The notes: generated from the sequence alone by a model not told the origin. Shown: positions 17,095 through 26,579, counted from the first letter of the stretch. The stretch: 62,715 bases of DNA from Planctomycetaceae bacterium (GCA_021732995.1 JAKFWA010000080.1:1-62715), one strand, 5' to 3'. Program-made: numbers and translations.

Positions 17095-18300
17095 ATGTTT
17101 GAGCACATTCAGGCCGCCCCACCCGATGCCATCCTGGGCCTTTCCGAAGCCTTTAATAAGGACTCGAACCCGAAGAAGGTCAACCTGAGTGTCGGTGTCT
17201 TCAAAGATGAATCCGGCAAGACGCCCATCCCTGAAGCGGTAAAAGAAGCCGAGCGCCGCTTGCTCGAACGCGAGAAGAGTAAGAGTTATCTGCCGATTGA
17301 TGGCCTTGCCGAATTTTGTCAGTTCACTGAGCAACTGCTGTTCGGCGGACAGCACGAAGCGGTCACCGGCAAGCGCACGCACACGGCTCAAACGCCGGGT
17401 GGCACCGGAGCTCTGCGAGTCGCCGCGGACTTCATTCATTCGCACATGCCGAACGCGACCGTCTGGGTCAGCGCGCCGACATGGCCCAATCATCCCAAGA
17501 TCTTTCAGTCGGCCGGGCTGAAGACGAAAGAGTACGCCTATTTCGACGCCGCTTCGCATGGAGTCGACATCAAGGGCCTGCTGGCTGCCATCAACCAGAT
17601 CCCGGCCGGCGATGTCATCTGTCTGCATGCGTGCTGTCACAACCCGACCGGTGCCGACCCGACCGCCGAGCAGTGGAAGCAGATTGCGGACGCAGTCTAC
17701 GCACGAGGCATCCTGCCGCTGCTGGACTTCGCTTACCTTGGCTTCGGCGATGGCTTGCAGCCCGACGGAGTAGCCTTGCGAGAACTGGCCCGTCCCGGCG
17801 TTGAGATGCTGATCGCGTCGTCGTACTCGAAGAACTTCGGGCTCTATAACGAGCGCGTCGGCGCCTTGACCGTTGTTACGAAGTCCGCCGAAGCGGCCAC
17901 GAAAGTGGCGAGCCAGGTGAAGTCCACCATCCGCACAAACTACTCAAACCCGCCGTCTCACGGCGGTGCGATCGTGCGTGAGATCCTCGCTGACGCTGCT
18001 CTGCGGACTCAGTGGGAAAACGAACTGGCCGAGATGCGAAACCGCATCAACGGCATGCGCAAGCTGTTCACCGAGACGATGGCCAAGAAGCTGCCTTCGC
18101 GCGACTTCAAATTCATCGAAAAGCAGCGCGGCATGTTTTCCTATACCGGTCTGACGGCTCAGCAGGTGGATCTGTTGAAGGAGAAGTTCGGCATCTACGC
18201 CGTGCGCGACGGCCGCATCAACGTCGCCGGGATCACGACGTCCAATTGTGAACCCCTCTGCGACGCCATCGCCGCCGTCATCAAGGAAACCGGCGGTTGA
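17095..18300 (+). CDS. Aromatic/aspartate aminotransferase (class I, PLP)
   Basis: A 401-aa protein of the AspC/TyrB type. The N-terminus MFEHIQAAPPDAILGLSEAF is the family start; NLSVGVFKDESGKTPIPEAV and TPGGTGALRVAADF follow. The PLP lysine is in SSYSKNFGLYNERVG, and CHNPTGADPT binds the cofactor. It interconverts aspartate or aromatic amino acids and the matching 2-oxo acids with 2-oxoglutarate. The choice between aspartate and aromatic substrate cannot be made from sequence alone. It is preceded by a long promoter-sized gap and is convergent with the yeaH-like gene. Confidence 0.93.
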   Translation: MFEHIQAAPPDAILGLSEAFNKDSNPKKVNLSVGVFKDESGKTPIPEAVKEAERRLLEREKSKSYLPIDGLAEFCQFTEQLLFGGQHEAVTGKRTHTAQTPGGTGALRVAADFIHSHMPNATVWVSAPTWPNHPKIFQSAGLKTKEYAYFDAASHGVDIKGLLAAINQIPAGDVICLHACCHNPTGADPTAEQWKQIADAVYARGILPLLDFAYLGFGDGLQPDGVALRELARPGVEMLIASSYSKNFGLYNERVGALTVVTKSAEAATKVASQVKSTIRTNYSNPPSHGGAIVREILADAALRTQWENELAEMRNRINGMRKLFTETMAKKLPSRDFKFIEKQRGMFSYTGLTAQQVDLLKEKFGIYAVRDGRINVAGITTSNCEPLCDAIAAVIKETGG

Positions 18301-18384
18301 GAATGTGAGCGGCGACGTCAATGGCGAGCGGGGGATATCAATCCCCCTCTCGCCTGCAGCCCGCGAACGATTGCCTTCCTCGTG

Positions 18385-19500
18385 CTACTTGCCTTTGCCG
18401 AGGAACTTCTTGATCGAGTCGTAGATCGCGTCTTTGCTGGGGATTTCGGAGAGCACGAGGTTCTCGAACTTGTTGTCGCCCAGACGACGCAGTTCGCGGA
18501 TGAAGTCGCCTGAACCGTAGGGACTTTCCACCTGCCCGTACGCATACAGGTTGCAGTGCGGCAGGATGTCGTCCATCAGGATCTTCATGCACTCGGTGTT
18601 GTCTTCGCCCCAGTTGTCTCCGTCAGAAAACTGGAAGACATAGATGTTCCAGTCGGACGGTGGATAGCGCTGCTCGATGACCTGCTTGCAGACCTTGAAG
18701 GCTGACGAGATACGCGTGCCGCCGCTTTCGCGGGTGTGGTAGAAGGTCTCTTCATCGACCTCTTTGGCGACCGCATCGTGAATGATGTAGCGGCAATCGA
18801 CGCCGTCGTACTGGCTCTTCAGCCAGGTATCGATCCAGAAGGCTTCCGTGCGGACGATCTCCTTCTGCTCATCCATCATCGAGCCGGAGACGTCCATGAT
18901 GTAGATGATCGCCGCGTTCGATTCTGGCATCGCCACTTCGCGCCACGATCGGTACTGGAAGTCATCACGTCTGGGGATCACGACTGGATCGGGCGCGTGG
19001 TATTCATTCGATGCGATCGATCGTTTCAAAGCATTCTTGTAGGTCCGCTTGAAGTGTCGCAGGGATTCAGGACCGCGCTGCGAGATCGTCGTGTACTTGT
19101 CCTTCACGCTCTGAATGGAGTCCTGGCCTTTGGGCTCGATGCGGGGCAACTGCAACTCGTTGCCGAGCATTTCGGCGAGTTCTTCGAGCGACACTTCAAC
19201 TTCGCGATAGTGTCCGTTGCCAGGGTCGCTGCCGGCCTGGCCCGTACCGTCCCCCTGATCCTGTCCGCCTTTGCCGACGGACTGACCTTCTTCGCCCTCA
19301 CCCTGACCGACGCCGCCCGAACCCTTCGGACCGTGTCGGAAGTGGGGAATGTCGATGTTCGGGACCGGGATGCTGACGACGTTCTTGCCCTTGCGGCCCA
19401 TCATCTCCGAGTGGTTGATGTACTTCCGCAAGTTCTGACGGACCTTGCCCCGGACGATACCTTTAAACCGCGTGAGATCGCGGTCGATGTTACGAGTCAT
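18385..19500 (-). CDS. yeaH: YeaH/YhbH-family protein (DUF444)
   Basis: A 371-aa protein that starts MTRNIDRDLTRFKGIVRGKV. A basic, Gly-rich linker (HFRHGPKGSGGVGQGEGEEG) precedes a von Willebrand A-like domain with the MIDAS motif IIYIMDVSGSMMDEQ near residue 195. YeaH works with the PrkA/YeaG serine kinase in stress and stationary-phase responses in enterobacteria, and YhbH in sporulation in Bacillus. Here it lies directly downstream of the prkA homologue, 369 bases away. The third partner often found with this pair, SpoVR/YcgB, is not in this window. Confidence 0.93.
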   Translation of the reverse strand: MTRNIDRDLTRFKGIVRGKVRQNLRKYINHSEMMGRKGKNVVSIPVPNIDIPHFRHGPKGSGGVGQGEGEEGQSVGKGGQDQGDGTGQAGSDPGNGHYREVEVSLEELAEMLGNELQLPRIEPKGQDSIQSVKDKYTTISQRGPESLRHFKRTYKNALKRSIASNEYHAPDPVVIPRRDDFQYRSWREVAMPESNAAIIYIMDVSGSMMDEQKEIVRTEAFWIDTWLKSQYDGVDCRYIIHDAVAKEVDEETFYHTRESGGTRISSAFKVCKQVIEQRYPPSDWNIYVFQFSDGDNWGEDNTECMKILMDDILPHCNLYAYGQVESPYGSGDFIRELRRLGDNKFENLVLSEIPSKDAIYDSIKKFLGKGK

Positions 19501-19869
19501 GTTCAGCTCCCAGCCTTTTGCAAACAATCAGGCAAGGCAAAGTGCCTTGCCCCGGCTCGCCCTGCTTCCTGCGGGTAGAGCCAATCAACTTCCATACCCA
19601 TCTTGATATGTTGAGTGACCTGCTGTCGAAAGGCTTTACGAAAAGGTTCGACAGAAGATCGCAATGAACGCGAAGAGTCAGGCGAAACTTTGATGAGGAT
19701 ATTCTGCTACCGGGTGGCAACAGGTTGCAGGACGGACAATCCTGTCCGTCACGGTTTCGACGGACAGGATTGTCCGTCCTACAGCGACCGCGCTCGTGGA
19801 GAAACCCCTCTCTCCGGTGAGCCGGAAAGAGGGGCCAACAGGAACCATTACGAGTCATCAGCACGCGGG
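19501..19869. other. Gap between prkA and yeaH with repeat and hairpin
   Basis: 369 bases holding the 19729-19780 inverted repeat and a hairpin at 19805-19834 (CCCCTCTCTCCGG/CCGGAAAGAGGGG). The hairpin follows the prkA stop and may reduce read-through to yeaH. No gene seen. Confidence 0.6.
19729..19780. repeat. Inverted repeat pair, GGACGGACAATC family, copy 2
   Basis: Perfect 22-base arms at 19729-19750 and 19759-19780 with an eight-base spacer. Same sequence family as the pair at 5337-5410. Confidence 0.9.
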
Positions 19870-21915
19870 TTACGCGTGGCCCTTGGCGTCGCCGCGAGCG
19901 AAGATGCTCGCCACGTACTGCAGGACGTCGGTGGCTGATTCGTCGTTGTAGCCAAAGTCGCGGATCAGTCGCGATTTGACGATGTCGATCTTCTTCTGAG
20001 TGTCGGCATCGACGACGTTCGAAACCAGACTGGTCAGCTTGATGGTGTCCTTCTGGTCTTCGAAGAGCTTCATCTCCAGCGCCTTCTGCAGACGCTCGTT
20101 CGTGCGATAGTCGAACTTCTTGCCATCGAGCGCCAAAGCACCGATGTAGTTCATGATCTCACGACGGAAGTCATCCTTGCGGGACTCCGGAATGTCGATC
20201 CGCTCTTCGATGGACCGCATCAGTCGCTCATCCGGCTCTTCCTGCTCGCCGGTAAACTTGTTGCGGACCTTCTCGCGGCACGTGTAGGCCTTCACGTTGT
20301 CGATGTAGTTGGAACACAGCCGCGTCATCGCTTCTTCATCAGCCGCGATCGCGCGTTGCACTTCGTTCTTCACGACGTCTGTGTACTCGTCCTTCACGAC
20401 AGCGATGAGTTCGCGATAACGGTCGCGGAGCTGTTCATCGCCAATCAGCGAATGATGCTTCAGGCCGGACTCCAGTTCCTTCAGCACCATGAACGGATTC
20501 AATCCCGAAGCGGTCGTATTGACGACAAGCGCATTCGAAATTTTATCCTGCACATAGCGCGGCGAGATGCCGTGCAGACCTTCGAACTTGGACTCCTTGC
20601 GCAGCGAAGTCACGTTCTCCTGCGTGAAGCCCGGCAGCGTTTTGCCGTTGTAGAGCTTCAGCTTCTGCAGCAGCGTCAGGCCATGATGATTCGGCTCTTC
20701 GAGTCGTGTCAGCACAGCCCACATGGCAGCAACTTCCAGCGTGTGCGGAGCGACGTGCTTGCCGCGAACGCGCTTGTCGTTGTAGTCCTTCTCGTAGATC
20801 TTCACTTCGTTCGCGAGCTTCACCACATACGGCACGTCGATCTTGATCGTGCGGTCACGCAAGGCTTCCATGAACTCGTTGGACTGCAGCTTGCGATACT
20901 CGGGCTCGTTGGTGTGCCCGATGATGACCGTATCGATATCCGTCTGAGCGAACTTCTTCGGCTTGATCTTATGTTCCTGCGACGCACCCAGCAGGTCGTA
21001 GAGGAACGCGACATCCAGCTTCAGCACTTCGATGAACTCGATCACGCCGCGATTCGCGACGTTGAACTCACCGTCGAAGTTGAAGGCTCGCGGATCGGAA
21101 TCAGAACCGTACTGAGCGATCTTGCGATAGTTGATATCACCTGTGAGCTCCGTCGAGTCCTGATTCTTCTCGTCCTTCGGCTGGAATGTACCAATGCCGA
21201 TGCGGTCCGCTTCAGAGAGGATCAAGCGGCGGATGACGATCTCACCCAGGACCTTCGTCCAATCGCCGTCATGTTTTTCCAGACGTTGCTTGAAGACGAA
21301 GCGGCTCAGCGGGCAGATGTCGCCATTGATTTCGATCTGGCGGTCGTTGGCAGCTCGACCTTCGTTGAGCCACGCCACCATGTCAGCCCGATCCTCGGCC
21401 GGAATCAGTTGCAGCGGTTCGCTGTGCATCGGATCCCAGGTGATGGTGCCGTCGTCTTCCTTCCAGCCGAAGGTGTACATCGCACCGTCGTCAGTGCGGC
21501 TGTAACGTTCCAGGCCGCGCTTCACCAGACGCGCAATGGTGCTCTTGGAACTGCCGACGGGACCGTGCAGCAGCAACACGCGCTTCTCAGCACCGTACTT
21601 CAGCGCAGCACTCTTGAAGACGTTGACCAGCGCCATCAACGGGCGGGTCAGACCGTAGATCGCATCTTCTCCGCCGTTCTCCGGGTCATCGAAGAAGCGG
21701 TACCGAGTCAGTTGCTCCTTACCTTCCTCGACCGTGTAGGTGCCGTAGCTCGTGACCATGTCGTACAGACGCTGGTGAGCCGACCGGGTGACCTGCGGGT
21801 TCTTGCGGACGATGTCCAGGTACTCGTCGAAAGAGCCTTCCCAGTTCTCCTGACGATAGGCGTCGAGATTTTGGCGTTTGGCGATCGACTCAAGTAATTC
21901 GCGACCGTTCTTCAT
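19870..21915 (-). CDS. yeaG: PrkA/YeaG-family serine protein kinase
   Basis: A 681-aa protein, the normal length. It has an AAA+-like ATPase part with Walker [21 protein letters not shown] at about residues 117-136, the family signature [17 protein letters not shown], and a C-terminal PrkA domain ([35 protein letters not shown]). In E. coli and Bacillus the homologue is a protein kinase active in starvation and sporulation. AAGGAGAG precedes ATG. It is transcribed with, or just ahead of, yeaH. The long gap upstream holds palindromes. Confidence 0.95.
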   Translation of the reverse strand: MKNGRELLESIAKRQNLDAYRQENWEGSFDEYLDIVRKNPQVTRSAHQRLYDMVTSYGTYTVEEGKEQLTRYRFFDDPENGGEDAIYGLTRPLMALVNVFKSAALKYGAEKRVLLLHGPVGSSKSTIARLVKRGLERYSRTDDGAMYTFGWKEDDGTITWDPMHSEPLQLIPAEDRADMVAWLNEGRAANDRQIEINGDICPLSRFVFKQRLEKHDGDWTKVLGEIVIRRLILSEADRIGIGTFQPKDEKNQDSTELTGDINYRKIAQYGSDSDPRAFNFDGEFNVANRGVIEFIEVLKLDVAFLYDLLGASQEHKIKPKKFAQTDIDTVIIGHTNEPEYRKLQSNEFMEALRDRTIKIDVPYVVKLANEVKIYEKDYNDKRVRGKHVAPHTLEVAAMWAVLTRLEEPNHHGLTLLQKLKLYNGKTLPGFTQENVTSLRKESKFEGLHGISPRYVQDKISNALVVNTTASGLNPFMVLKELESGLKHHSLIGDEQLRDRYRELIAVVKDEYTDVVKNEVQRAIAADEEAMTRLCSNYIDNVKAYTCREKVRNKFTGEQEEPDERLMRSIEERIDIPESRKDDFRREIMNYIGALALDGKKFDYRTNERLQKALEMKLFEDQKDTIKLTSLVSNVVDADTQKKIDIVKSRLIRDFGYNDESATDVLQYVASIFARGDAKGHA

Positions 21916-22683
21916 GGCACCCCTCTCCTTCCAAGTTGGAAGTCCGGTGCCGCCCCATCAAGGCCCGAGACGAGCGGCAATCCAGACACTTGGCGCCGTT
22001 CATCCGGTGTGAAGACTTCCCACAAGGAAGGCTCACAATCAGAGCCGTGCGCCACAGTTTGCTGGCACCGACAAGCTCAAGTAGAGGCTGGCGGAGGTCG
22101 GGCTCGTTCGCATGCTGCATGCACCGAACGACGAAGTCTCGGCCTGAGTCAGTCGCAACTGAAGCCTAAGTCGGCTCAGCTAAGTCCTCGCCGTAGACAA
22201 CTGAAGATTACCAGGCGTTCGAGCTGTGCCTGAGAATCTCTTTGTGGTCTACGACCAAACCAGGATTGACGAGGAGTCCGTTCCTCTCCTCGTACTGACC
22301 GCCCCAATTCTACGACTGCCTTGAAAAACCGGTCTATATCAATCTCCACGCCCGCATCGATTCATGTCGTATTACCGCTTCAGGTTGCTCACGACCTGTG
22401 TGGAACCACGTTGCACGCTTCTGCCTCCTGACACCCCTCTCCCCTCGCCCCAGTATTCTGGGGCGAGGGGCTTTAACCGCTACCGCAACTCAATCGCCAG
22501 GGGATCGGTGGATAAGAGGCTCAATCATGCATGCGACGATTGCTGAACGTCGCATGCATGACCCCTCACCCCCAGCCCCTCGCCCCGGAGTACCGGGGCG
22601 AGGGGTGCGATTGCGCGGTCTTACGATGTTGGTGCTTCGTGTCTCACTGCTGTCGTCTCACAGCTGCAGTTGTCCGACCTATC
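21916..22683. other. Long gene-free gap with three nested palindromes
   Basis: 768 bases between prkA and the carbonic anhydrase stop. It holds two GC-rich palindromes (22441-22470 and 22576-22605) and a third at 22525-22561 between them. The left part probably contains the prkA promoter. No coding frame is convincing. Confidence 0.6.
22441..22605. repeat. Composite palindromic repeat (CCCCTCGCCCC family)
   Basis: Unit 1 is CCCCTCGCCCCAG, TATT, then its complement (22441-22470). Unit 2 is CCCCTCGCCCCGG, AGTA, then its complement (22576-22605). Between them, a 14-bp stem TCATGCATGCGACG with its complement at 22548-22561. Units 1 and 2 are each preceded by ACCCCTC-type bases. Confidence 0.8.
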
Positions 22684-23421
22684 TCATTCGGGGAACGCTG
22701 GCGAACGAAATTGACCGGGTCGGGACCCGACACCAAATGCCGAATCTCCGGACTCCACTTGCAAGATACGCTGGGGAACGGCGTCTGTTGGAGGCCGCAA
22801 CGCCGAGAGCGACGTAAATTGGCCGATCGCGGGATCAAAAGCGTAAACATCGCCTGTCTCAATCTCATACACCCAGGCATGCAGCTTCAGCTTGCCCTGC
22901 ACCAGGCCCACTGCCACCGCCGGATGCGTCTGCAGGTTCTCGATTTGAATGAGCACGTTCTCTTCGATCGTCACCGTCAGCAAGTCGTTCTCTGGCAAGT
23001 GCATATACTTTGACTTCACAATGCGGAGCGTGGCGTCGGCATAGCCCAGCCACTCTGCCACCGCGGGCATCTCTTTGACGGCCTCGGGATACAGCAAACC
23101 CTTCATCGCACCACAATGCGAGTGCCCGCAAACGACGATGTCCGTGATCCCCAGACCGTCGATGGCGAACTCAATCGTCGCGGTCTCGCCACCGGTCGCA
23201 GCTCGATAGGCGGGCACAATGTTGCCCGCGTTGCGCAAGACGAAGAGGTCACCAGGGTCTGTGTGAGTGATCAGATTCGGATCGATTCGGGAATCCGAGC
23301 ACGTGATGAACAGCGTTTGCGGAGCTTGCCCGCCGGCGAGCTTCTCAAACAGTTCCTTCTGCTCGCGAAAAGCCTGCTCGCGAAATCGATGCACGCCGGT
23401 AACGAGTTCGTGAATGGGCAT
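22684..23421 (-). CDS. Beta-class carbonic anhydrase
   Basis: A 245-aa protein. Zinc ligands are visible in CSDSRIDPN (Cys and Asp) and VVCGHSHCGAM (His and Cys), and GDLFVLRNAGNIVP is the family signature. It interconverts CO2 and bicarbonate, in the cytoplasm or with a membrane SulP partner; no SulP gene is near. The core ends around residue 215, and the tail (GVGSRPGQFRSPAFPE) is an extra extension of little complexity. The start MPIHELVTGVHRFREQ is the usual one. The gene is transcribed leftward and alone. Confidence 0.95.
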   Translation of the reverse strand: MPIHELVTGVHRFREQAFREQKELFEKLAGGQAPQTLFITCSDSRIDPNLITHTDPGDLFVLRNAGNIVPAYRAATGGETATIEFAIDGLGITDIVVCGHSHCGAMKGLLYPEAVKEMPAVAEWLGYADATLRIVKSKYMHLPENDLLTVTIEENVLIQIENLQTHPAVAVGLVQGKLKLHAWVYEIETGDVYAFDPAIGQFTSLSALRPPTDAVPQRILQVESGDSAFGVGSRPGQFRSPAFPE

Positions 23422-23761
23422 CTTGTCGAGTGCTCCAATGAGATTGAGGTCGAGTTGTCGCCATCAAGCGGCAGTGGTACGCGTGTTTTACCGCCACCGC
23501 TAACAGAAACGAGGGACAAGACTTCGTGTTTTGGAGCTGAGTCCACCTGCTCGATACGCAGGATGAACTTCCCGATTCCGTCGTGCTGCCACACAAGCTT
23601 CACGTGATGTGTGGCGCCGGGCACTAAACGGCCCATCAGCCGCGAGGTTCCATCGGTTTATCCCCGGATAGAAAAAAGAATGTCCTCGGGAGCGGGCCAT
23701 TACGGCACTGCTCCGAGGACATTTATTTTTTGGGCCAAGTCAGCCTGTTCCGAGGTCGCTG
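23422..23761. other. Gap upstream of the carbonic anhydrase gene
   Basis: 340 bases including the terminator at 23681-23728 and the likely promoter of the carbonic anhydrase gene. A short leftward open frame from 23636 overlaps the enzyme gene in another phase; I do not count it as a gene. Confidence 0.5.
23681..23728. terminator. Bidirectional terminator
   Basis: Stem TGTCCTCGG-GAGC with GCTCCGAGGACA (one bulge), flanked by AAAAAAG on one side and TTTATTTTTT on the other, so T-runs exist on both strands. It follows the lipoprotein gene stop on the minus strand. Confidence 0.85.
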
Positions 23762-24199
23762 CTACTTCGGGAGTTCGAAGTCCAACACGTTTTCACCGGC
23801 GCTGATGTCTCGAATCAGCTCGCTGTTCGCGTTGTACTTGTCCGGAATCACGTTGCGTTTCAGATCAGTCTCCGCGCCCGTGTCCGGATCTTTCACCTTC
23901 TGGCCCGTGGGCTTCGGCCAGAGAATCTCAACGCGGTAGTGGCCAGCGTTCGGACCCTTGGCTTCGGGAATGTCGTATTCCCCGTTCACGATGGGACCGC
24001 CGCTCTTGCGTTGCGAGTCTCCCGCGTGTCCCACGAACGCGATGACGCCACCGTCCACCGGTGCTCCGTCGAATGTCACTTTGCCTTTGATGGAAGCGCG
24101 CTTCGGTCCTTCGTAGCTATCGGCACCACCACCGCCGCACCCGCTGGCGACCGACATCAGCGCGATAGCGCTCGTCCAGAAAATTACTCCGTGCCGCAT
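23762..24199 (-). CDS. Small exported lipoprotein, planctomycete-type
   Basis: A 145-aa protein with a signal peptide ending in the lipobox-like SVASGCGGGG; the Cys would be lipidated. The mature part has the carboxypeptidase-regulatory/transthyretin-like beta-sandwich pattern seen in many planctomycete small lipoproteins: ASIKGKVTFDGAPVDGGVIA, then GEYDIPEAKGPNAGHYRVEI. A GTG five codons upstream is possible. It lies 90 bases after the DUF1559 gene, an arrangement repeated many times in planctomycete genomes, so the two are probably functionally linked at the cell surface. Exact role unknown. Confidence 0.8.
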   Translation of the reverse strand: MRHGVIFWTSAIALMSVASGCGGGGADSYEGPKRASIKGKVTFDGAPVDGGVIAFVGHAGDSQRKSGGPIVNGEYDIPEAKGPNAGHYRVEILWPKPTGQKVKDPDTGAETDLKRNVIPDKYNANSELIRDISAGENVLDFELPK

Positions 24200-24225
24200 G
24201 ATCTTACTTCTCACTCGCTTTCAAT

Positions 24226-24263
24226 GAAAAAGGCTCCGCGTCGAACGTGGTCAACGCGGAGCC
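24226..24263 (-). terminator. Terminator after the DUF1559 gene
   Basis: Stem GGCTCCGCGT (24232-24241) with ACGCGGAGCC (24254-24263), followed on the minus strand by TTTTTC. It would separate DUF1559 transcription from the lipoprotein gene or attenuate it. Confidence 0.8.
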
Positions 24264-24289
24264 GACTTGGATGCTTCCAACCCTTAATT

Positions 24290-25222
24290 CTAGAAATCGC
24301 CGATCACACCGGCGTCGTCTTTGAACTCCAGCTTCTGCCACAGATAGTTGCTCGACTGGAACGGAATGCTCGAACCCCAGCCGACACCGGTTGCTCCGCC
24401 AGGACCTGGGTTACAGTCGAAGGTCACGTTCGGGTTCGATTCGATGTTCTGCGTGACGAACTTCACCGCGCCGTCACACATGACGACATGGACGCCGCCC
24501 ACGTGCTTGCTGGCCACTGCGAAGCGCGTACAGGTCGGGTCGCCACCAGTCGCGTTGTAGAGCGTGTTCGGCGGAAACTGAGCCCGGTACGAGAATGATG
24601 AACCCGTGGCGTTGAAGCCCCAGACGATGAAGCCCACCTGACGATCGAGGGTCTGTGCCGACAGATGGCGTTCCGATGCGAGCATCGTGTTCGAAGTACC
24701 GTCCGTAATGTCGCGCTCGCGAACGGCGGTATTCGTGTTGGCGATGGAAACACTCACGCCGTAGCTGCTGGTCGAGTAGTTCGCCCGGTCCGCATTGCGC
24801 TCCGCGCCACTGTCCGATGGACAACGGAAGGTGCTCATTGGATTCTGCAGCAACGTCCCGCTGGGGTAGGCTTGCGTCGGTCCCGGCAGCACGCAGCCAT
24901 TCGGAGCCAGTTCTTCATACATGTTGTTCAGGTCCATGTACGGCAGCACGAAGGTGCCCCAGCCCCATTCGTTGTCGGTCGTACCGGACACTTCACAAGG
25001 GGCGGCACCACCTTCTACGAATCCCGGCGGGAAAACCCGCGCCGTTTCGTGGTAGTTCTGGAATGCGAGTCCAATCTGCTTCAGATTATTCTTGCACTGA
25101 GCACGACGAGCGGCTTCGCGAGCCTGTTGGACGGCCGGCAGGAGTAAAGCGACGAGCACGGCGATGATGGCGATCACGACCAGCAACTCGATCAACGTAA
25201 AACCACGACGACGCACGACCAT
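24290..25222 (-). CDS. DUF1559 protein with prepilin-type N-terminus
   Basis: A 310-aa protein. Its N-terminus RRRGFTLIELLVVIAIIAVL is a class-III prepilin signal cleaved before F; AVQQAREAARRAQCKNNLKQ is the classic DUF1559 start. The C-terminal part has GGVHVVMCDGAVKFVTQNI, also diagnostic. DUF1559 proteins are hugely expanded in planctomycetes and are thought to form pseudopilus-like surface structures; the function is unproven. GGAG sits nine bases before the chosen ATG, which is why the five-codon-longer start was not used. Followed by a terminator and a small lipoprotein gene. Confidence 0.95.
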   Translation of the reverse strand: MVVRRRGFTLIELLVVIAIIAVLVALLLPAVQQAREAARRAQCKNNLKQIGLAFQNYHETARVFPPGFVEGGAAPCEVSGTTDNEWGWGTFVLPYMDLNNMYEELAPNGCVLPGPTQAYPSGTLLQNPMSTFRCPSDSGAERNADRANYSTSSYGVSVSIANTNTAVRERDITDGTSNTMLASERHLSAQTLDRQVGFIVWGFNATGSSFSYRAQFPPNTLYNATGGDPTCTRFAVASKHVGGVHVVMCDGAVKFVTQNIESNPNVTFDCNPGPGGATGVGWGSSIPFQSSNYLWQKLEFKDDAGVIGDF

Positions 25223-25461
25223 TGAATGGGGCTCCACGACCAGGATCCGAAAGAGCTAATGCAACCGATGCACAAGCGTGAAAATTGTACGAGTATTCGA
25301 TACGCGTTAGGAGAAGTGGGACTCCGCAGAAAACCGCCACGATTTCAGAATCCCACATTCTGTATCGATTTTCGCACGAAGTCGCAGAAGTCCATCAGGG
25401 ATTGTTGATGTCCAGATCGCGTGTCGACTGACCGCCATCGAAACTTGAAAGATCTCAAATC

Positions 25462-25776
25462 TTGGCGAGCGCACGTATTCCTATTGCCAGCGTGAATGAT
25501 GTTCCGGAAGGCACCGGCAAAGAGTTCGTAGCCGGGTCGCGCATCGTGGCCCTGTTTCAAGTGGACGGACGCTTTCATGCGATGGACGGCATCTGCGCGC
25601 ACGCTGGTGGTCCGGTAGCCAAAGGCCAGCTCACGGGCTGCGTCGTCACCTGCCCCTGGCACGGCTGGCAATACGATGTCACGACGGGCAAGCATTGCCT
25701 CAACGACCGTATCCGTCAGGAACATTTCCCGGTGACGGTCGAAGGTGAGAACGTCTTTGTCGACGTACCCGAATAG
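25462..25776 (+). CDS. Rieske [2Fe-2S] ferredoxin-like protein
   Basis: A 104-aa protein, the full length of a soluble Rieske domain. The iron-sulfur ligands are CAHAGGPV and CPWHGWQYD (C-x-H...C-x2-H). It resembles NirD and the ferredoxin components of ring-hydroxylating dioxygenases, which pass electrons to a partner enzyme. No oxygenase or nitrite reductase gene is next to it, so the partner is unknown. The start is TTG (MASARIPIASVNDV), with a weak upstream site; no in-frame ATG precedes it. Confidence 0.9.
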   Translation: MASARIPIASVNDVPEGTGKEFVAGSRIVALFQVDGRFHAMDGICAHAGGPVAKGQLTGCVVTCPWHGWQYDVTTGKHCLNDRIRQEHFPVTVEGENVFVDVPE

Positions 25777-25810
25777 CCCTGTGGCGTTCACTCGATCCAG
25801 GCTGACAATT

Positions 25811-25857
25811 CGGTAGGTCTGACAATCCTATCTCACATCCGGACAAGATTGTCCGAG
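25811..25857. repeat. Degenerate GGACGGACAATC-family repeat
   Basis: GGTCTGACAATCCTAT then GGACAAGATTGTCCGAG resembles the inverted pair seen elsewhere but with several mismatches; probably a decayed copy. Confidence 0.45.
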
Positions 25858-25887
25858 CTGCTCGTCATTGCAGTTCGAACGAACCGC

Positions 25888-25906
25888 TAGCCGCGTTTCC
25901 ACAAAT
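25888..25906 (-). repeat. Copy C of the cysS 3' terminus
   Basis: On the minus strand TGGAAACGCGGCTAG matches exactly the last 15 bases of cysS including its stop codon (27254-27268). It lies 30 bases downstream of the stop of the 25936-26247 gene. Confidence 0.65.
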
Positions 25907-25935
25907 TTCGCCGAGAGATCCTCAATTGGACACGT

Positions 25936-26247
25936 TCAATGCGGCGTCGGCGGTTGGGCATTATCGCTCTGCAGATGTCTTTCGGCACCCGCATTGAAGC
26001 TTCGTTGAAAGCGGTATTTCTCCGGAAGGTTCACTGCGAACCCAATGACGAATGCCACATGAGCAGCCAGAATCAAATGTGCCACGGTGAAGCCGCGTTT
26101 CTGTTTCGTCCTCATGATAAATCGCAGCCACAAGAGCCCGCCGATCGCGACAGATGCCATGAAGATGATCGCGTTCGTAAAAACCTGGCCGTTAAGCAGA
26201 AGCAGAAACACGCCGCCAAATACGGGCAGTGCCAGGGTTGCCAACAA
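25936..26247 (-). CDS. Small membrane protein, unknown
   Basis: A 103-aa protein with three likely membrane helices: TLALPVFGGVFLLLLNGQVF, IIFMASVAIGGLLWLRFIM, and VAHLILAAHVAFVIGFAV. A basic loop (RTKQKRGFT) separates the last two. The start is uncertain: TTG at 26247 is used because no ATG or GTG lies upstream, while the open frame continues back about 30 codons to a stop. The gene may therefore be an N-terminally broken or reassigned copy. It is bounded on both sides by partial copies of the cysS 3' end. No family recognised. Confidence 0.5.
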   Translation of the reverse strand: MLATLALPVFGGVFLLLLNGQVFTNAIIFMASVAIGGLLWLRFIMRTKQKRGFTVAHLILAAHVAFVIGFAVNLPEKYRFQRSFNAGAERHLQSDNAQPPTPH

Positions 26248-26579
26248 TGGCGGCCGCGGGGAGTGAGTCGACTGGCTGGATGTAGTTCTCAGGAAGTCCT
26301 TGCCGACACCAATTCTCGTTTATTGCAACAGCGCACCTGCATTCGGAGATATGTGGAGTCTAGTTCACTCAAGGTCCGCGTTTCCACAGCGTTCCATCCA
26401 AGCGGTCTTCGAGGGCGACTTTTAAGGTCATCACACATCTTGTTGGGTACCGGCGGCGTCTTGCGGTGGTCCCCTTGCCTGACTTGGAAATGAAGTCTTC
26501 GAAGTACGGCCGCATTAACCGGAATGTCGGATAGAAGCTTATCGCCAGAGAAACCAAGTACTGAATATTGAGTCGGACA
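26248..26579. other. Gap with a cysS 3'-end remnant
   Basis: 332 bases between the small membrane-protein gene and the PIN toxin stop. The only recognisable content is copy B of the cysS 3' end at 26370-26430. Confidence 0.6.
26370..26430 (-). pseudogene. Copy B of the cysS 3' end (remnant)
   Basis: On the minus strand it reads TLKVALEDRLDGTLWKRGP then stop, against LTALKVVLEDRPDGTLWKRG in intact cysS. About 80% of bases match over some 55 positions, in the same frame. No cysS sequence lies upstream, so it is only a tail fragment. Confidence 0.8.

Noticed and set aside
20356-21897. Long open frame (513 codons) on the plus strand across prkA
   Set aside because: It is antisense to a full-length PrkA gene with strong motifs; composition is Val/Leu/Asp/Arg-rich as expected for the complement of a GC-rich gene, and no ribosome-binding site or domain is visible.
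23271-23636. Short leftward open frame before the carbonic anhydrase gene
   Set aside because: It overlaps the enzyme gene by 150 bases in another phase and no family is recognised. The upstream part (23422-23636) could be the tail of a lost gene, but this is not supported.
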